Source: Anaerolineae bacterium | Lineage (GTDB): Bacteria; Chloroflexota; Anaerolineae; Anaerolineales; Anaerolineaceae | Direction of reading: 5' to 3' | Length of the DNA: 64,000 nucleotides | Assembly: GCA_013314735.1 (NCBI GenBank) | Contig: JABUFD010000001.1 | Span: forward strand, 558,001 to 622,000 | Shown: one piece after another, positions 51,110 through 60,100 of the stretch | Layout: every line of letters starts with the position of its first letter | Numbering within the stretch: the stretch's first letter is position 1 | The notes under the pieces: generated by a model | Seen by the model: the letters and a program-made list of their open reading frames with translations, nothing else | Told to the model about the DNA's origin: nothing | Database searches by the model: none | Position numbers and translations under genes: made by a program

Positions 51110-52963
51110 TTATTTATCCATTAATGCTTCCATGATCTTCTGAATGCGGTCAATCATCGAGACCGGATCCGGGTGCAGACCTTCCTGCAGCAAGCAGTCT
51201 TCATATACCTGACGAATGATCATGTGGGCGAGGGGATCATTGCGGTCCTGCTCCGAGAGTTTTTTCATCAGCGGGTGTCCGGGGTTGATTTCCAGGATTT
51301 TCCCGGTGCGCTCATATTCACGGTCGAGCATTTCATACACTCGCTGCATTTCCTGTGTCATGGAGCCTTCGGGGTCTACCAGCCGGGCCGGCGATCGTGT
51401 CAGGCGGGTGGTTACTTTGACATCAATAACTTTATCAGCGAGGACATCGCGGATGAAATCCACCAGGGGATTGACCTGATCTGTTTCTCTGGCTTCGTCT
51501 TTCTTTTCCCCATCATTATCAGGCTGGTTTTCCCGTCCTTCATTGGCGATATTGACCAGGGGTTTGCCTTCGAATTCCTTCAGGCGCAACAGGACGAAAG
51601 GATCAATGTCATCGGTCATGAATAGTACATCAAACCCATCCGCTTCGATTAACTCCAGGTGAGGGCTGTTTTTGATCGAGTGTTCATCGTCCCCCAACAA
51701 GTAATAGATTTTTTCCTGGCCTTCCTTCATTTCCGCAATATAAGTGGACAGCTGCAGAAAATCATCAGGATGATGCAGGCTGCGGAAGCTGAGCAGGCTC
51801 TGCAACTGCTCGTGGTTATCTTCATCGGTGGCCACACCTTCTTTGATGAAGTTGCCATAGGTTTGCCAGACCTTCTTAAATTTTTCAGGCTCTTTCTCTG
51901 CCATCCCCTGAAGATGACTGACCAGCCTGCCGCTGAGCAACTTTTGTATTTGACGCATCACGCGCGAAGATTGGATCGTTTCCCGGGACACATTCAACGG
52001 AATATCTTCGGAATCCACGACACCTTGCAGGAAGCGGAAAGCGCGCGGGAGCAGGTCGACATTGTACTCCTGGATCAAGACCTTACGGGCGTACAATTCC
52101 AGACCTTCCTGTTGGCGCGGTGAAAACATCTGGCGTTCTGGATGTTCTGGTAGATAAAGGAGTGCATACAGTTGAACCGGGGCGTCAATCACCATGTGCA
52201 GGTGAGTGATCGGTTCGTAAAAATCGAGGGTGTATTGACGGTAGAAATCCTCGTATTCCTTGTCTTCGGTGGACATCGGTGATTGGCGCCACAGTGCTGT
52301 CCGGCGGTTCACCGGTTCTTCACCGTCATTCAAGAAGATGGGAAAGGGGATAAAATCGGAATGTTTCTTGATGATGGTTCGAATGCGCTGTTCTTCAAGA
52401 AATTCATCCGCAGTGTCATTCAGATGCAAAATGATGTCGGTGCCGCGGTTGGCTTTGTCGGAATCGCCCAGAGTATACGTTTCATTACCATCCGATTGCC
52501 ACAATACAGCCTGGTGCTCTGGTGAAAAGCCGTGGGAATGAACATCGATGTGGTCGGCGACCATGAACGCCGAATAAAAGCCGACACCGAATTGGCCGAT
52601 GATGTCCGGCAGGCTGCTGTTACTTTCCTGTACTGCGCTTAAAAATTGCTTGACACCGGAGTGGGCGATGGTGCCCAGGTTGTCGACAATTTCTGTCCGG
52701 CTCATTCCTATGCCGTTATCACTGATAGTGAGTGTGCGTTTTTCCTTATCCAGTTTGATGCGTATGTTGGGTTCGGCTTCCGGCTCAAGGATATTTTTCT
52801 CGGTCAACATCAGAAATTCCAGACGGGTGAGGGCATCTGATGCGTTTGAAATTAATTCCCTCAAGAATACCTCGCGTTCGGCATACAGCGAGTGGATCAG
52901 GATTTGCAGCAGCTGACGGGTTTCTGCTTTAAATGGGATGTTTTGATGATTTTCCTCTGTCAT
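51110..52963 (-). CDS. htpG: Molecular chaperone HtpG (Hsp90)
   Basis: HtpG is the bacterial Hsp90. The 617-residue protein has the GHKL ATPase domain (LRELISNASDALTRL, TISDNGIGMS, IGQFGVGFYSAFM), the middle domain (LYLPEHPERQMFSPRQQEGL, VSRETIQSSRVMRQIQ) and a C-terminal dimerisation domain ending in a basic helix. AGGAGG lies eight bases before the ATG. No CIRCE-like inverted repeat is visible upstream. Residues 490-510 form a short charged linker (ENQPDNDGEKKDEARETDQV). Confidence 0.95.
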   Translation of the reverse strand: MTEENHQNIPFKAETRQLLQILIHSLYAEREVFLRELISNASDALTRLEFLMLTEKNILEPEAEPNIRIKLDKEKRTLTISDNGIGMSRTEIVDNLGTIAHSGVKQFLSAVQESNSSLPDIIGQFGVGFYSAFMVADHIDVHSHGFSPEHQAVLWQSDGNETYTLGDSDKANRGTDIILHLNDTADEFLEEQRIRTIIKKHSDFIPFPIFLNDGEEPVNRRTALWRQSPMSTEDKEYEDFYRQYTLDFYEPITHLHMVIDAPVQLYALLYLPEHPERQMFSPRQQEGLELYARKVLIQEYNVDLLPRAFRFLQGVVDSEDIPLNVSRETIQSSRVMRQIQKLLSGRLVSHLQGMAEKEPEKFKKVWQTYGNFIKEGVATDEDNHEQLQSLLSFRSLHHPDDFLQLSTYIAEMKEGQEKIYYLLGDDEHSIKNSPHLELIEADGFDVLFMTDDIDPFVLLRLKEFEGKPLVNIANEGRENQPDNDGEKKDEARETDQVNPLVDFIRDVLADKVIDVKVTTRLTRSPARLVDPEGSMTQEMQRVYEMLDREYERTGKILEINPGHPLMKKLSEQDRNDPLAHMIIRQVYEDCLLQEGLHPDPVSMIDRIQKIMEALMDK

Positions 52964-53038
52964 GTGGTTTTCCTCCTGGTTTTTTCAATAGGGCAGTAAA
53001 ACCCTCCAAGAGAATTTTAAGCCCTCTTTATAAAATTT

Positions 53039-54043
53039 TTATAAACGCGGTTCACCAGTGAAGTGGTTGGCGGTACCGTACTGGATAAATTCATCGCATG
53101 CAATCTGCTGCCAGTACGGGTCCAATCCGATCGATTCGTTATCGGTGTAGTATCCGGCAATGAATCCACCACGCCCGTCCCACAATTTTTCCAACATTTC
53201 ACGCGCCTTGGCACGGATGACTTCTTCTGACCGGGTCTGCAGGGTGGTCTGGATATCCACCGGGCACCAGTAAGTGATTCGGGCTTCTGCCTGGTGAGCT
53301 GCCAGCTGGTCAATGCCATGCAGGTCAGGCTGATCGAATTGGAGCACGTCAATACCGGCCCGGACCAGGTCTGGCACGATCGCGCTGATCTGTCCGCAGG
53401 AATGCATGAAAACCTTCAGGTTTAATTGGTGTGCCAGTCCGCAAAGGACTTCAAAACGAGGCAGGAATTCCCGCCGCCACATCCGAGGGCTGATCAGGGT
53501 TTGCAGTTGGGTTCCCCAGTCCTCCGGGAACATCACGCAATCCACCCCGGCGGCGGCATAATTTTGGATCATGTCATACAATACCTGGTCAACCCGGTCA
53601 TTGAGGCGGTGGATGTTCGCCGGATCAGCTGCCAGTTCCAACAGGTAATGGTCCAACCGCCGGAGTTTACGGGCAATATTGAAGGTGAAGCCCGGCAGCC
53701 CGCCGATCAGCCAATGGTCGGGAAACCGTTTCCGCATCTCTCTGACATCACCATAATCCTCCGGGCGTGAGAAATCCGGGAACTGGTACTGATCAATCAG
53801 GTCCAAAGATGGAAGGACGCCTTCCACCACCTCTCCCTTTGAGGTTTCATCAATCCTTCTCCATCTGTTTCCCCATTCATCCAGGCGCACCCAATTGCCC
53901 GCGGCATCCTTGGACCAGTCCGTTGCAAATGTGACAGCATTTACAGAAGCCCAAACGAAGTCTGATTCACCAAAAGACCGGGCTACGCGTTCCGGTGATT
54001 GAAAATTCAGGGTTTGGGCTACGATCTCAAGTGATGTAGGCAT
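53039..54043 (-). CDS. Uroporphyrinogen decarboxylase-family protein (probable corrinoid-linked methyltransferase)
   Basis: This 334-residue protein has the UroD/MtaA barrel: LPGFTFNIARKL, CVMFPEDWGTQLQTLISPRMW, KVFMHSCGQISAIVPDLV and VLQFDQPDLHGID. True UroD keeps an N-terminal RQAGR motif, which is absent here, and the HSCG motif is typical of methylcobamide:CoM-like or O-demethylating relatives. It is divergent from a cob(I)yrinic acid adenosyltransferase, which supports a corrinoid-related role. SD GAAGGAGTGCC. The methyl donor is unknown. Confidence 0.75.
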   Translation of the reverse strand: MPTSLEIVAQTLNFQSPERVARSFGESDFVWASVNAVTFATDWSKDAAGNWVRLDEWGNRWRRIDETSKGEVVEGVLPSLDLIDQYQFPDFSRPEDYGDVREMRKRFPDHWLIGGLPGFTFNIARKLRRLDHYLLELAADPANIHRLNDRVDQVLYDMIQNYAAAGVDCVMFPEDWGTQLQTLISPRMWRREFLPRFEVLCGLAHQLNLKVFMHSCGQISAIVPDLVRAGIDVLQFDQPDLHGIDQLAAHQAEARITYWCPVDIQTTLQTRSEEVIRAKAREMLEKLWDGRGGFIAGYYTDNESIGLDPYWQQIACDEFIQYGTANHFTGEPRL

Positions 54044-54158
54044 GGCACTCCTTCATTGTCTCTGATGTTAGAAATCTGTTAATTGTTGGTACACAAGATT
54101 ATAATGGGGTTTAGATAGGTCAATACTGAACAGTGGTATGCGAAAGGTGAACTCGCTA

Positions 54159-54680
54159 ATGAAAAAAGGATTGTTGATCGTGAATACAGGGAACGGAAAG
54201 GGGAAAACGACCGCCGCCCTGGGTACATTGGTACGCGCTTGGGGGCATGGCATGAAAGTGGCGATGATTCAGTTTATCAAACATGAGAATGCCCACTTCG
54301 GTGAAATCAAAGCAGCACGGAAAATAGGAATTGAATGGCATGTTACCGGGGATGGTTTCGTAATGCCCGGACAGGACCCAACCGAAGCGATTCGGCGGGT
54401 GAAAGAGGGTTGGAAGATGGCCCAGGAACGGATCGTTTCCGGTGAATATGATGTGATTGCGCTTGATGAGTTCACCTACGCGCTTCATTTTGGCTGGTTG
54501 GACACCGGAGAAGTGCTGGAGTGGATTGATCAGAATAAGCCGGCAGAACTGCACTTGATCATAACCGGACGGAACGCGCCTCAGGCATTAATCGATGCCG
54601 CCGACCTGGTAACAGAAATGAACCCGATCAAACATCCATTTGACAAAGGGATCAAGGCGCAGGTGGGGGTGGAATTCTAA
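54159..54680 (+). CDS. cobO: Cob(I)yrinic acid a,c-diamide adenosyltransferase
   Basis: This CobO/BtuR-type enzyme attaches the adenosyl group to corrinoids using ATP. Features are the P-loop NTGNGKGKTTAALG near the start, MIQFIKHENAHFGE, VIALDEFTYAL (Walker B-like) and LIITGRNAPQALIDAADLVTEM. The length of 173 residues fits. I choose the ATG at 54159 (AAAGGTG nine bases upstream); an ATG at 54138 is in frame and would add seven residues. Four bases separate it from the LysM gene. Confidence 0.92.
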   Translation: MKKGLLIVNTGNGKGKTTAALGTLVRAWGHGMKVAMIQFIKHENAHFGEIKAARKIGIEWHVTGDGFVMPGQDPTEAIRRVKEGWKMAQERIVSGEYDVIALDEFTYALHFGWLDTGEVLEWIDQNKPAELHLIITGRNAPQALIDAADLVTEMNPIKHPFDKGIKAQVGVEF

Positions 54681-54684
54681 GCCA

Positions 54685-56256
54685 ATGAAACTTCCGCCGA
54701 AAGCCTGGCTCGGGTTACTGTTCCTGGCTGTTTTTGTGTTAATCGCGGGAGTAATCCTGCTGTTTGCCTTTTTGTTATCGGGGGAAAGGAACCCTGGTGG
54801 GATTAACGCAACCCTTTCGGCATTGTTGACACAGGATGCGATAGCTGAAGCCGTGGCTACGCGGGTGGCAGAAGAAGTCGCTGTAAAACCACAGCCAGCA
54901 CCGACCACCCCCCAGGTTTCTTCCGGTACCCAACTGGCAGAACCCACGCAGGGAGTCCAACCATCTTCATTCAACTACACCAGCCAGCCCGGTGACAGCC
55001 TTGAAGGCATCGCAGGTCGGTTTGATGTGTCTGTGAATGAAATTTCGCTCGAAGGGTCATTCTCGGATACGGCATTTCTTCCATCCGGGCGGGAACTACG
55101 ATTCCCATATCGGCAGCAAGACTTCAGCCCCGCTATACTGATCTTCCCGGATTCTGCGATTGTCTATGGTTTGCAGGATGTTGATTTTGACCTCCCTTCT
55201 TTTGTGGCTGCGGCCGGCGGTTTTCTGGCGGAATATGAAGGTGATGCGCGCGGAGTAACGATGAACGGGGTTGAGATTGTCCGGCGTGTTGCATTGGAGC
55301 ACTCGATCAGTCCCAAACTGTTGCTGGCTCTGCTGGAATACCGCAGCGGGTGGGTGTATGGAAATACACCTGCCATGGCAGGGGATCGTTATCCCATTGG
55401 ATATTCAGCTACCAACGCGGAAGGCTTGTATGAAGAACTCTATATCTCAGCCCGGCTGTTGGGCTATGGATACTATGGATGGCGTGACGGCAGCCGTACC
55501 AGTGTAAAATTGCCGGATGGGGAATCCATTCGCCTGCACCCGGCCCTTAATGCAGGAACGGCTGCGATTGCCAATGTGTTTGCCGGGTTGGAAAAGCGTG
55601 CAATGTGGGAACAAAGCCTATATTCATCGGGTTCAATTGTTACACTCTACACCGAAATGTTTGGCGACCCCTGGCTGTTGCAGACGCCGCAAATTGCGGA
55701 CTGGCTCACGCAACCCGAATTCCAGTTGCCCTTTGAATCGGGCGACCCGTACCACCTGACCAGTGGTCCACACCGTGCCTGGGGTTTGGGGTCGCCCTGG
55801 GCGGCAGTGGATTTCGCCCCGCAGGACGATGTTCCCGGCTGCGCTGTTTCGCCTTTTTGGGTTACTGCCGCCGCCGCAGGACGGGTGGTCCGTTCTGAGA
55901 ATGGGGTGGTGGTGATTGACCTGGATGGTGATGGTTTGGAACAAACGGGTTGGGTGATATTTTATTTGCATATAGCAGAATCAGACCGTGTTCAAAGTGG
56001 TGACTGGTTGGAAATGGGCGGACGGGTCGGTCATGCTTCTTGTGAAGGCGGTTCAGCCACAGGCACCCATCTTCATATCGCCCGAAAATACAACGGAGAA
56101 TGGATCCCCGCCGATGGAGCGATTCCATTCATGATGAGCGGTTGGAGGGTGGTATTTGGTGAATCGGAATACAAGGGAAGCATGGTACGGGGAGAAGAAA
56201 CAGTCACTGCTCATCTGCCGGTCAATGACCAATCGCGGATTATGCTGGAACCCTGA
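54685..56256 (+). CDS. LysM protein with degenerate M23 peptidase domain
   Basis: This 523-residue envelope protein has one N-terminal transmembrane anchor (about 8-32), a spacer, a LysM-like module (about 95-150: YTSQPGDSLEGIAGRFDVSVNEI), a lytic-transglycosylase-like helical region (ALEHSISPKLLLALLEYRSGWVY, about 210-235), and a C-terminal M23-like domain. The HxH motif is kept (THLHIA), but the first zinc ligand is missing: where HxxxD is expected the sequence reads WAAVDFAP, with Trp for His. Peptidase activity is therefore doubtful; it may bind or scaffold murein, or activate other hydrolases. It is read through from cobO after four bases. Confidence 0.8.
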   Translation: MKLPPKAWLGLLFLAVFVLIAGVILLFAFLLSGERNPGGINATLSALLTQDAIAEAVATRVAEEVAVKPQPAPTTPQVSSGTQLAEPTQGVQPSSFNYTSQPGDSLEGIAGRFDVSVNEISLEGSFSDTAFLPSGRELRFPYRQQDFSPAILIFPDSAIVYGLQDVDFDLPSFVAAAGGFLAEYEGDARGVTMNGVEIVRRVALEHSISPKLLLALLEYRSGWVYGNTPAMAGDRYPIGYSATNAEGLYEELYISARLLGYGYYGWRDGSRTSVKLPDGESIRLHPALNAGTAAIANVFAGLEKRAMWEQSLYSSGSIVTLYTEMFGDPWLLQTPQIADWLTQPEFQLPFESGDPYHLTSGPHRAWGLGSPWAAVDFAPQDDVPGCAVSPFWVTAAAAGRVVRSENGVVVIDLDGDGLEQTGWVIFYLHIAESDRVQSGDWLEMGGRVGHASCEGGSATGTHLHIARKYNGEWIPADGAIPFMMSGWRVVFGESEYKGSMVRGEETVTAHLPVNDQSRIMLEP

Positions 56257-56372
56257 CACAGATATCACTGATACATCACTTCAATATGCGGGGAAGCTGG
56301 TCAAACCAGCCAAGGCTCTCTATAATTGTCTATATGATATCAATGCCCGGCATTGAATGAGAGGACCGCAGA

Positions 56373-58274
56373 ATGAAGGAAAAACTACTGAATATTGGCG
56401 AATATCGCCCTATTTATCTTTGGGGCGGACCCGGAACGATCCGTATGAACCGGGTGAAATTCATGAACCAGCCGGTTGATGAATTCACCCACCTCGAAGC
56501 CCATGAGAAAAGCGGCGCTCAGCGGATTGTGGATAACGTCTATTCCAATTGGGTCCATCTGATGTATGATTGGGGATTCCCACCGGAAATTGAGCAGGAA
56601 GATTTTGAAAGTTTCTCTCATGGTGCCGAAGCATACCATCAATTAGGGGTGAAAGTATTCGCCTACATGCAGACCAGCAACTGTGTCTTTATGGACAGCT
56701 ATACCGACAAGGATTGGTATGCGCTGGATGGTCATGGCAGGAAAATTTACTATTACACCCAGCGGTACATGGTGGATCTGTTGAACCCGGAGTGGCAGGA
56801 ACACCTGCGGGAAATGATCCGGGGAGCCATTGAACGCGGGGCAGATGGCATCTTCTTTGATAATCTGTGGTTTGGTGCCATGCCTGTTTCGATGATGGGG
56901 GCCTGGTTGGGAGAAGCAGGTTGTTTCACCAGGATCAACCGGGAACTGTACCGCACGGAGACTGGAATGGACATTCCGCAGGACGTGAACAACGATTCTC
57001 CGGACGTGCGCATGTTCATTCACTGGCGGGCGCGAAAATTAACCGGTGTTTTGGCGGAACTCGCGGGGTATGCCCGCACCTTGAAACCTGATGTGTTGAT
57101 CGGTGCGAATGATTTTGATGTCGTAATGCGCAGTGCCACCATGATCTATGGTATGAACCTGTCCCAACTGGCTGGTGTACAGGATATCACCATGATCGAA
57201 AATTACGCCATCCCGAAATGGGTTGATGGTACCCGGCCCAAACTGGTCAATAACGCACTTACCATCCGTGTGGCCAGGGAATGGGTAAAAGACCAGGCTC
57301 ATCTCAGCGTACTGTCATATGATGATGGGATTGGATGGGATGGAATGTACCCGCCGCGGCGCTTTTTACAAACGATGGCAGAAGCAGCGGCTTGCGGGGC
57401 CAGCAACACAGTCAAAGGTACGGAGTTTTACCATGATGGCCGACACACCGTGTTAAGTGCCGAAGAATTTCGCAGGGAACAACTAGCCATTGGTGAGTTC
57501 CAACGCTGGCTGGAAAACCACACCCACTGGTTCTCGGGTAAGAGGGAGAATCTGGCGGAGGTGTTCCTTTCCATGCCGGAAGACGCATTGGTGTTCCACT
57601 GGCACGAAACCGCCCCAGTATTTTTTGGCGTCGCGCAAACCTTGACTGCTGCAGGAATTCCCTGGCGCTGTGTTAACGATCCGGCGGAGATTAAGGATGG
57701 ATGCACCGTGTTCGGATTCACCCCACTTTGCCGGGAGCGGTTTAACGGTCGGAATGGATACCAATACCTTCACATCCCTGATTTGCAGGGTTGGGAGAAA
57801 ATGGGCAAGAAAAGCCTGGTGAAACGACATCGGTGGCTGCGGAATCTGCTTCGTCTGGGGATTGAACCGTTATGGCATGCCTACTTTTCCTCCAAATTGG
57901 TGCGGAAGGTGATTGACGGTTTACGGCTGTTTCGGTTATTCACCGGCACGCCCTACTTTAACCTGCCCGCCCCTGATCAACAGCACGCTTTATTGGCGCA
58001 GATAACAACCTCATCACCGATCGTTTCCAGTTCCCAACCGATGCTGATTGAGAGCTGGCAGTCTGGCGATGAATTGCAGGTTCACCTGGTCAATTACAGC
58101 CAGGAGCCGCAGGAAGTAACTGTTGATTTCCGATGTGACCTGGATGGGTGCTATGAGATGTATCCCCCACATACCGGGCAAGGAGCAGTCCTTAACCAAC
58201 AATTCTCTGGCAGCACTGTGACCGTAGTCGTGGATCTTTATGTGGTCTTTACAGGTAAGAAAATTTTGAGGTGA
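56373..58274 (+). CDS. TIM-barrel glycoside-hydrolase-like protein, function unknown
   Basis: This 633-residue cytoplasmic protein has no signal peptide. The first 330 residues look like a barrel of the hypothetical glycosidase type: VHLMYDWGFPPEIEQE, VKVFAYMQTSNCVFM, GADGIFFDNLW (candidate acid), GANDFD, ITMIENYAIPKW (second candidate). The next 180 residues could be a flavodoxin-like trimerisation domain as in GH42 enzymes (PVFFGVAQTLTAAGIPWRCVND). A beta domain ends the chain (LQVHLVNYSQEPQEVTVDF). SD GAGGACC before the ATG. I know no name for it. Confidence 0.6.
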   Translation: MKEKLLNIGEYRPIYLWGGPGTIRMNRVKFMNQPVDEFTHLEAHEKSGAQRIVDNVYSNWVHLMYDWGFPPEIEQEDFESFSHGAEAYHQLGVKVFAYMQTSNCVFMDSYTDKDWYALDGHGRKIYYYTQRYMVDLLNPEWQEHLREMIRGAIERGADGIFFDNLWFGAMPVSMMGAWLGEAGCFTRINRELYRTETGMDIPQDVNNDSPDVRMFIHWRARKLTGVLAELAGYARTLKPDVLIGANDFDVVMRSATMIYGMNLSQLAGVQDITMIENYAIPKWVDGTRPKLVNNALTIRVAREWVKDQAHLSVLSYDDGIGWDGMYPPRRFLQTMAEAAACGASNTVKGTEFYHDGRHTVLSAEEFRREQLAIGEFQRWLENHTHWFSGKRENLAEVFLSMPEDALVFHWHETAPVFFGVAQTLTAAGIPWRCVNDPAEIKDGCTVFGFTPLCRERFNGRNGYQYLHIPDLQGWEKMGKKSLVKRHRWLRNLLRLGIEPLWHAYFSSKLVRKVIDGLRLFRLFTGTPYFNLPAPDQQHALLAQITTSSPIVSSSQPMLIESWQSGDELQVHLVNYSQEPQEVTVDFRCDLDGCYEMYPPHTGQGAVLNQQFSGSTVTVVVDLYVVFTGKKILR

Positions 58275-58276
58275 GA

Positions 58277-58966
58277 ATGACAACGCATACTGCGAAACTA
58301 TATATTGTGGCAACGCCGATCGGAAACATGGAAGATATCACGCTGCGCGCGATCAGAATTTTGAAGGAATGTGATGTGATCATTTGCGAAGAATTCAAAC
58401 CTGCCCGTCGGCTGTTGAAACGACTGGAGATTCCCGACAAGGAACTGCTGGCGATCAATGAGCATAACGAAAAGGCAGAGGCTGATGCAGTTCTGTACCG
58501 AATGCTGCAAAACAATGAGAGTGCGGCATTAATTTCTGATTGCGGCACCCCGGTCTTTTCCGACCCCGGGGCGACCCTGATCGCACGGGCGGTTGAGTTT
58601 GGCATCACGGTGATTCCGATCCCGGGGGTTTCGTCGTTGATGACGACACTCAGCGTTCTGGATTTCAATCCGGATTCTTTTTTATTTGGCGGCTTTCTTT
58701 CCCGTGACAGCGCGGAGCGCCAGCGGGAGTTGTTCCGATTGAAAAAAGCCAACTTGCCGGTGGTCCTGATGGATACTCCTTACCGGCTGGGTGCTGTGTT
58801 GGCAGACGCTGCCAAAGTATTTGGCAAAGGCCGGCAGGCTACCCTGGCATGTGATCTGACCACCCGGCAGGAGCGCATCCTGCGCAGCACGTTGGGCGAG
58901 TTGTTGACCAGGATGGACGGGAAGAAGGCTGAGTTCATGCTGGTGATTCACCCCTACCTGGGGTAG
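58277..58966 (+). CDS. Diverged RsmI-like methyltransferase paralogue
   Basis: This 229-residue tetrapyrrole-methylase-fold protein resembles the RsmI at 27740: YIVATPIGNMEDITLRAIRIL, ISDCGTPVFSDPG, IPGVSSLMTTLSVL, MDTPYRLGAVLADAAKVFG. The RsmI motif SEDTRHTG is replaced by CEEFKPARRLL, so the substrate side has changed. It may modify a different nucleotide or small molecule, or have lost activity. It overlaps the end of the preceding glycosidase-like gene by a few bases if GTG 58271 is used; I prefer the ATG at 58277. Confidence 0.78.
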   Translation: MTTHTAKLYIVATPIGNMEDITLRAIRILKECDVIICEEFKPARRLLKRLEIPDKELLAINEHNEKAEADAVLYRMLQNNESAALISDCGTPVFSDPGATLIARAVEFGITVIPIPGVSSLMTTLSVLDFNPDSFLFGGFLSRDSAERQRELFRLKKANLPVVLMDTPYRLGAVLADAAKVFGKGRQATLACDLTTRQERILRSTLGELLTRMDGKKAEFMLVIHPYLG

Positions 58967-59159
58967 AGGTTTCACTGGTTGCTGGCCATCAAGGGGGGCA
59001 AGTTGGCTTTTTCTTATCTGTGATATACTTATGAAACCCTGATCACCTGAACAATCGAGGTATTGATTTTGTGCGTGTATGCTGTTTTACGCGGCGAATC
59101 CGTGTGCACAGGTGACCGGGAAAATGACCTACCTGACACATCTATTCACGAGGAGACCT

Positions 59160-60080
59160 ATGAAAAAAGATTTCTTGGCGATTACTGATTTTTCTTCTTC
59201 AGAACTGCAATACATGCTGGAACGTGCTGTCATTTTGAAGGAGGAATGGAAACAGGGCGGTAACGCACCGATTCTGAAGGGGAAGACATTGGGGATGATC
59301 TTCCAGAAACCCAGCCTGCGGACAAGGGTCAGTTTTGAAATGGGGATGAATCACCTGGGTGGGAATGCCATGTACCTGTCACCTTCCGAAATCGGTTTGG
59401 GACAGCGTGAATCAGTGGCTGATGTGGCCCGGGTGTTGTCGGGTTATGTTGATGCCATCATGGCGCGTGTATTCTCCCATCAACACATCCTGCAGCTGGC
59501 GCAGTGGTCATCCGTCCCTGTAATTAATGGCCTGAGTGATTACAACCATCCCTGCCAGGGTATGGCAGATGCCCTGACGATCATCGAGGAATTTGGATCC
59601 CTCAAAGGAAGGAAGGTTGTGTTCGTTGGTGACGGTAATAATGTGGCTGTCTCGTTGATGTTCATCAGTGCCAGGTTGGGCGCTGATTTTGTGATCACCG
59701 GACCGGAAGGCTATGATATGCGTCAGGCGGATATTCTCAAAGCGAGGGCACTCTGCGCGGAAAGCGGAGGTTCAGTGACCGAAGTCCGTGATGTTCAAGA
59801 GGCTGTCATTGGGGCAGATGTGATCTATACAGATACCTGGACCAGTATGGGGCAGGAAGAAGAAGCCCGGAAACGTGAGATGGTTTTCCCACCCTACCAG
59901 GTGAATGAAGCGTTGGTTAACCTGGCGGCGAAGCATGTGATTGTGATGCACTGCCTGCCTGCACACCGCGGACAGGAGATTACGGACGATGTGGCGGATG
60001 GCAGCCACTCGCGCTTGTTCCCACAAGCCCATAACCGGATGCATGCGCAAAAGGCAATCCTTGAATATGTATTCAAATAA
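59160..60080 (+). CDS. argF: Ornithine carbamoyltransferase
   Basis: The enzyme joins ornithine and carbamoyl phosphate to citrulline. SLRTRVSFE (STRTR-type phosphate loop), [28 protein letters not shown] (ornithine specificity) and MHCLPAHRG are all present. It has 306 residues. I start at the ATG at 59160 with ACGAGGAGACC upstream; a frame to 59079 adds unlike residues. TATACT at about 59020 is the likely promoter. The next gene uses ornithine as well, so the pair sits at the ornithine branch point, for synthesis or catabolism. Confidence 0.95.
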   Translation: MKKDFLAITDFSSSELQYMLERAVILKEEWKQGGNAPILKGKTLGMIFQKPSLRTRVSFEMGMNHLGGNAMYLSPSEIGLGQRESVADVARVLSGYVDAIMARVFSHQHILQLAQWSSVPVINGLSDYNHPCQGMADALTIIEEFGSLKGRKVVFVGDGNNVAVSLMFISARLGADFVITGPEGYDMRQADILKARALCAESGGSVTEVRDVQEAVIGADVIYTDTWTSMGQEEEARKREMVFPPYQVNEALVNLAAKHVIVMHCLPAHRGQEITDDVADGSHSRLFPQAHNRMHAQKAILEYVFK

Positions 60081-60100
60081 AGCATAGCAAGGAGATGCTG

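Noticed and set aside
52964-53038. CIRCE-type heat-shock operator near htpG
   Set aside because: No long spaced inverted repeat of the CIRCE kind is present upstream of htpG.
54044-54158. Cobalamin riboswitch before the corrinoid adenosyltransferase gene
   Set aside because: The gap is only about 115 bases and lacks the B12-box-type conserved core; just a TATAAT box (54100-54105) is visible.
59069-59188. A short frame (about 39 codons) over the argF start that could be a leader peptide
   Set aside because: It contains only a few arginines, uses a TTG start without a good ribosome site and has no attenuator-like hairpins.
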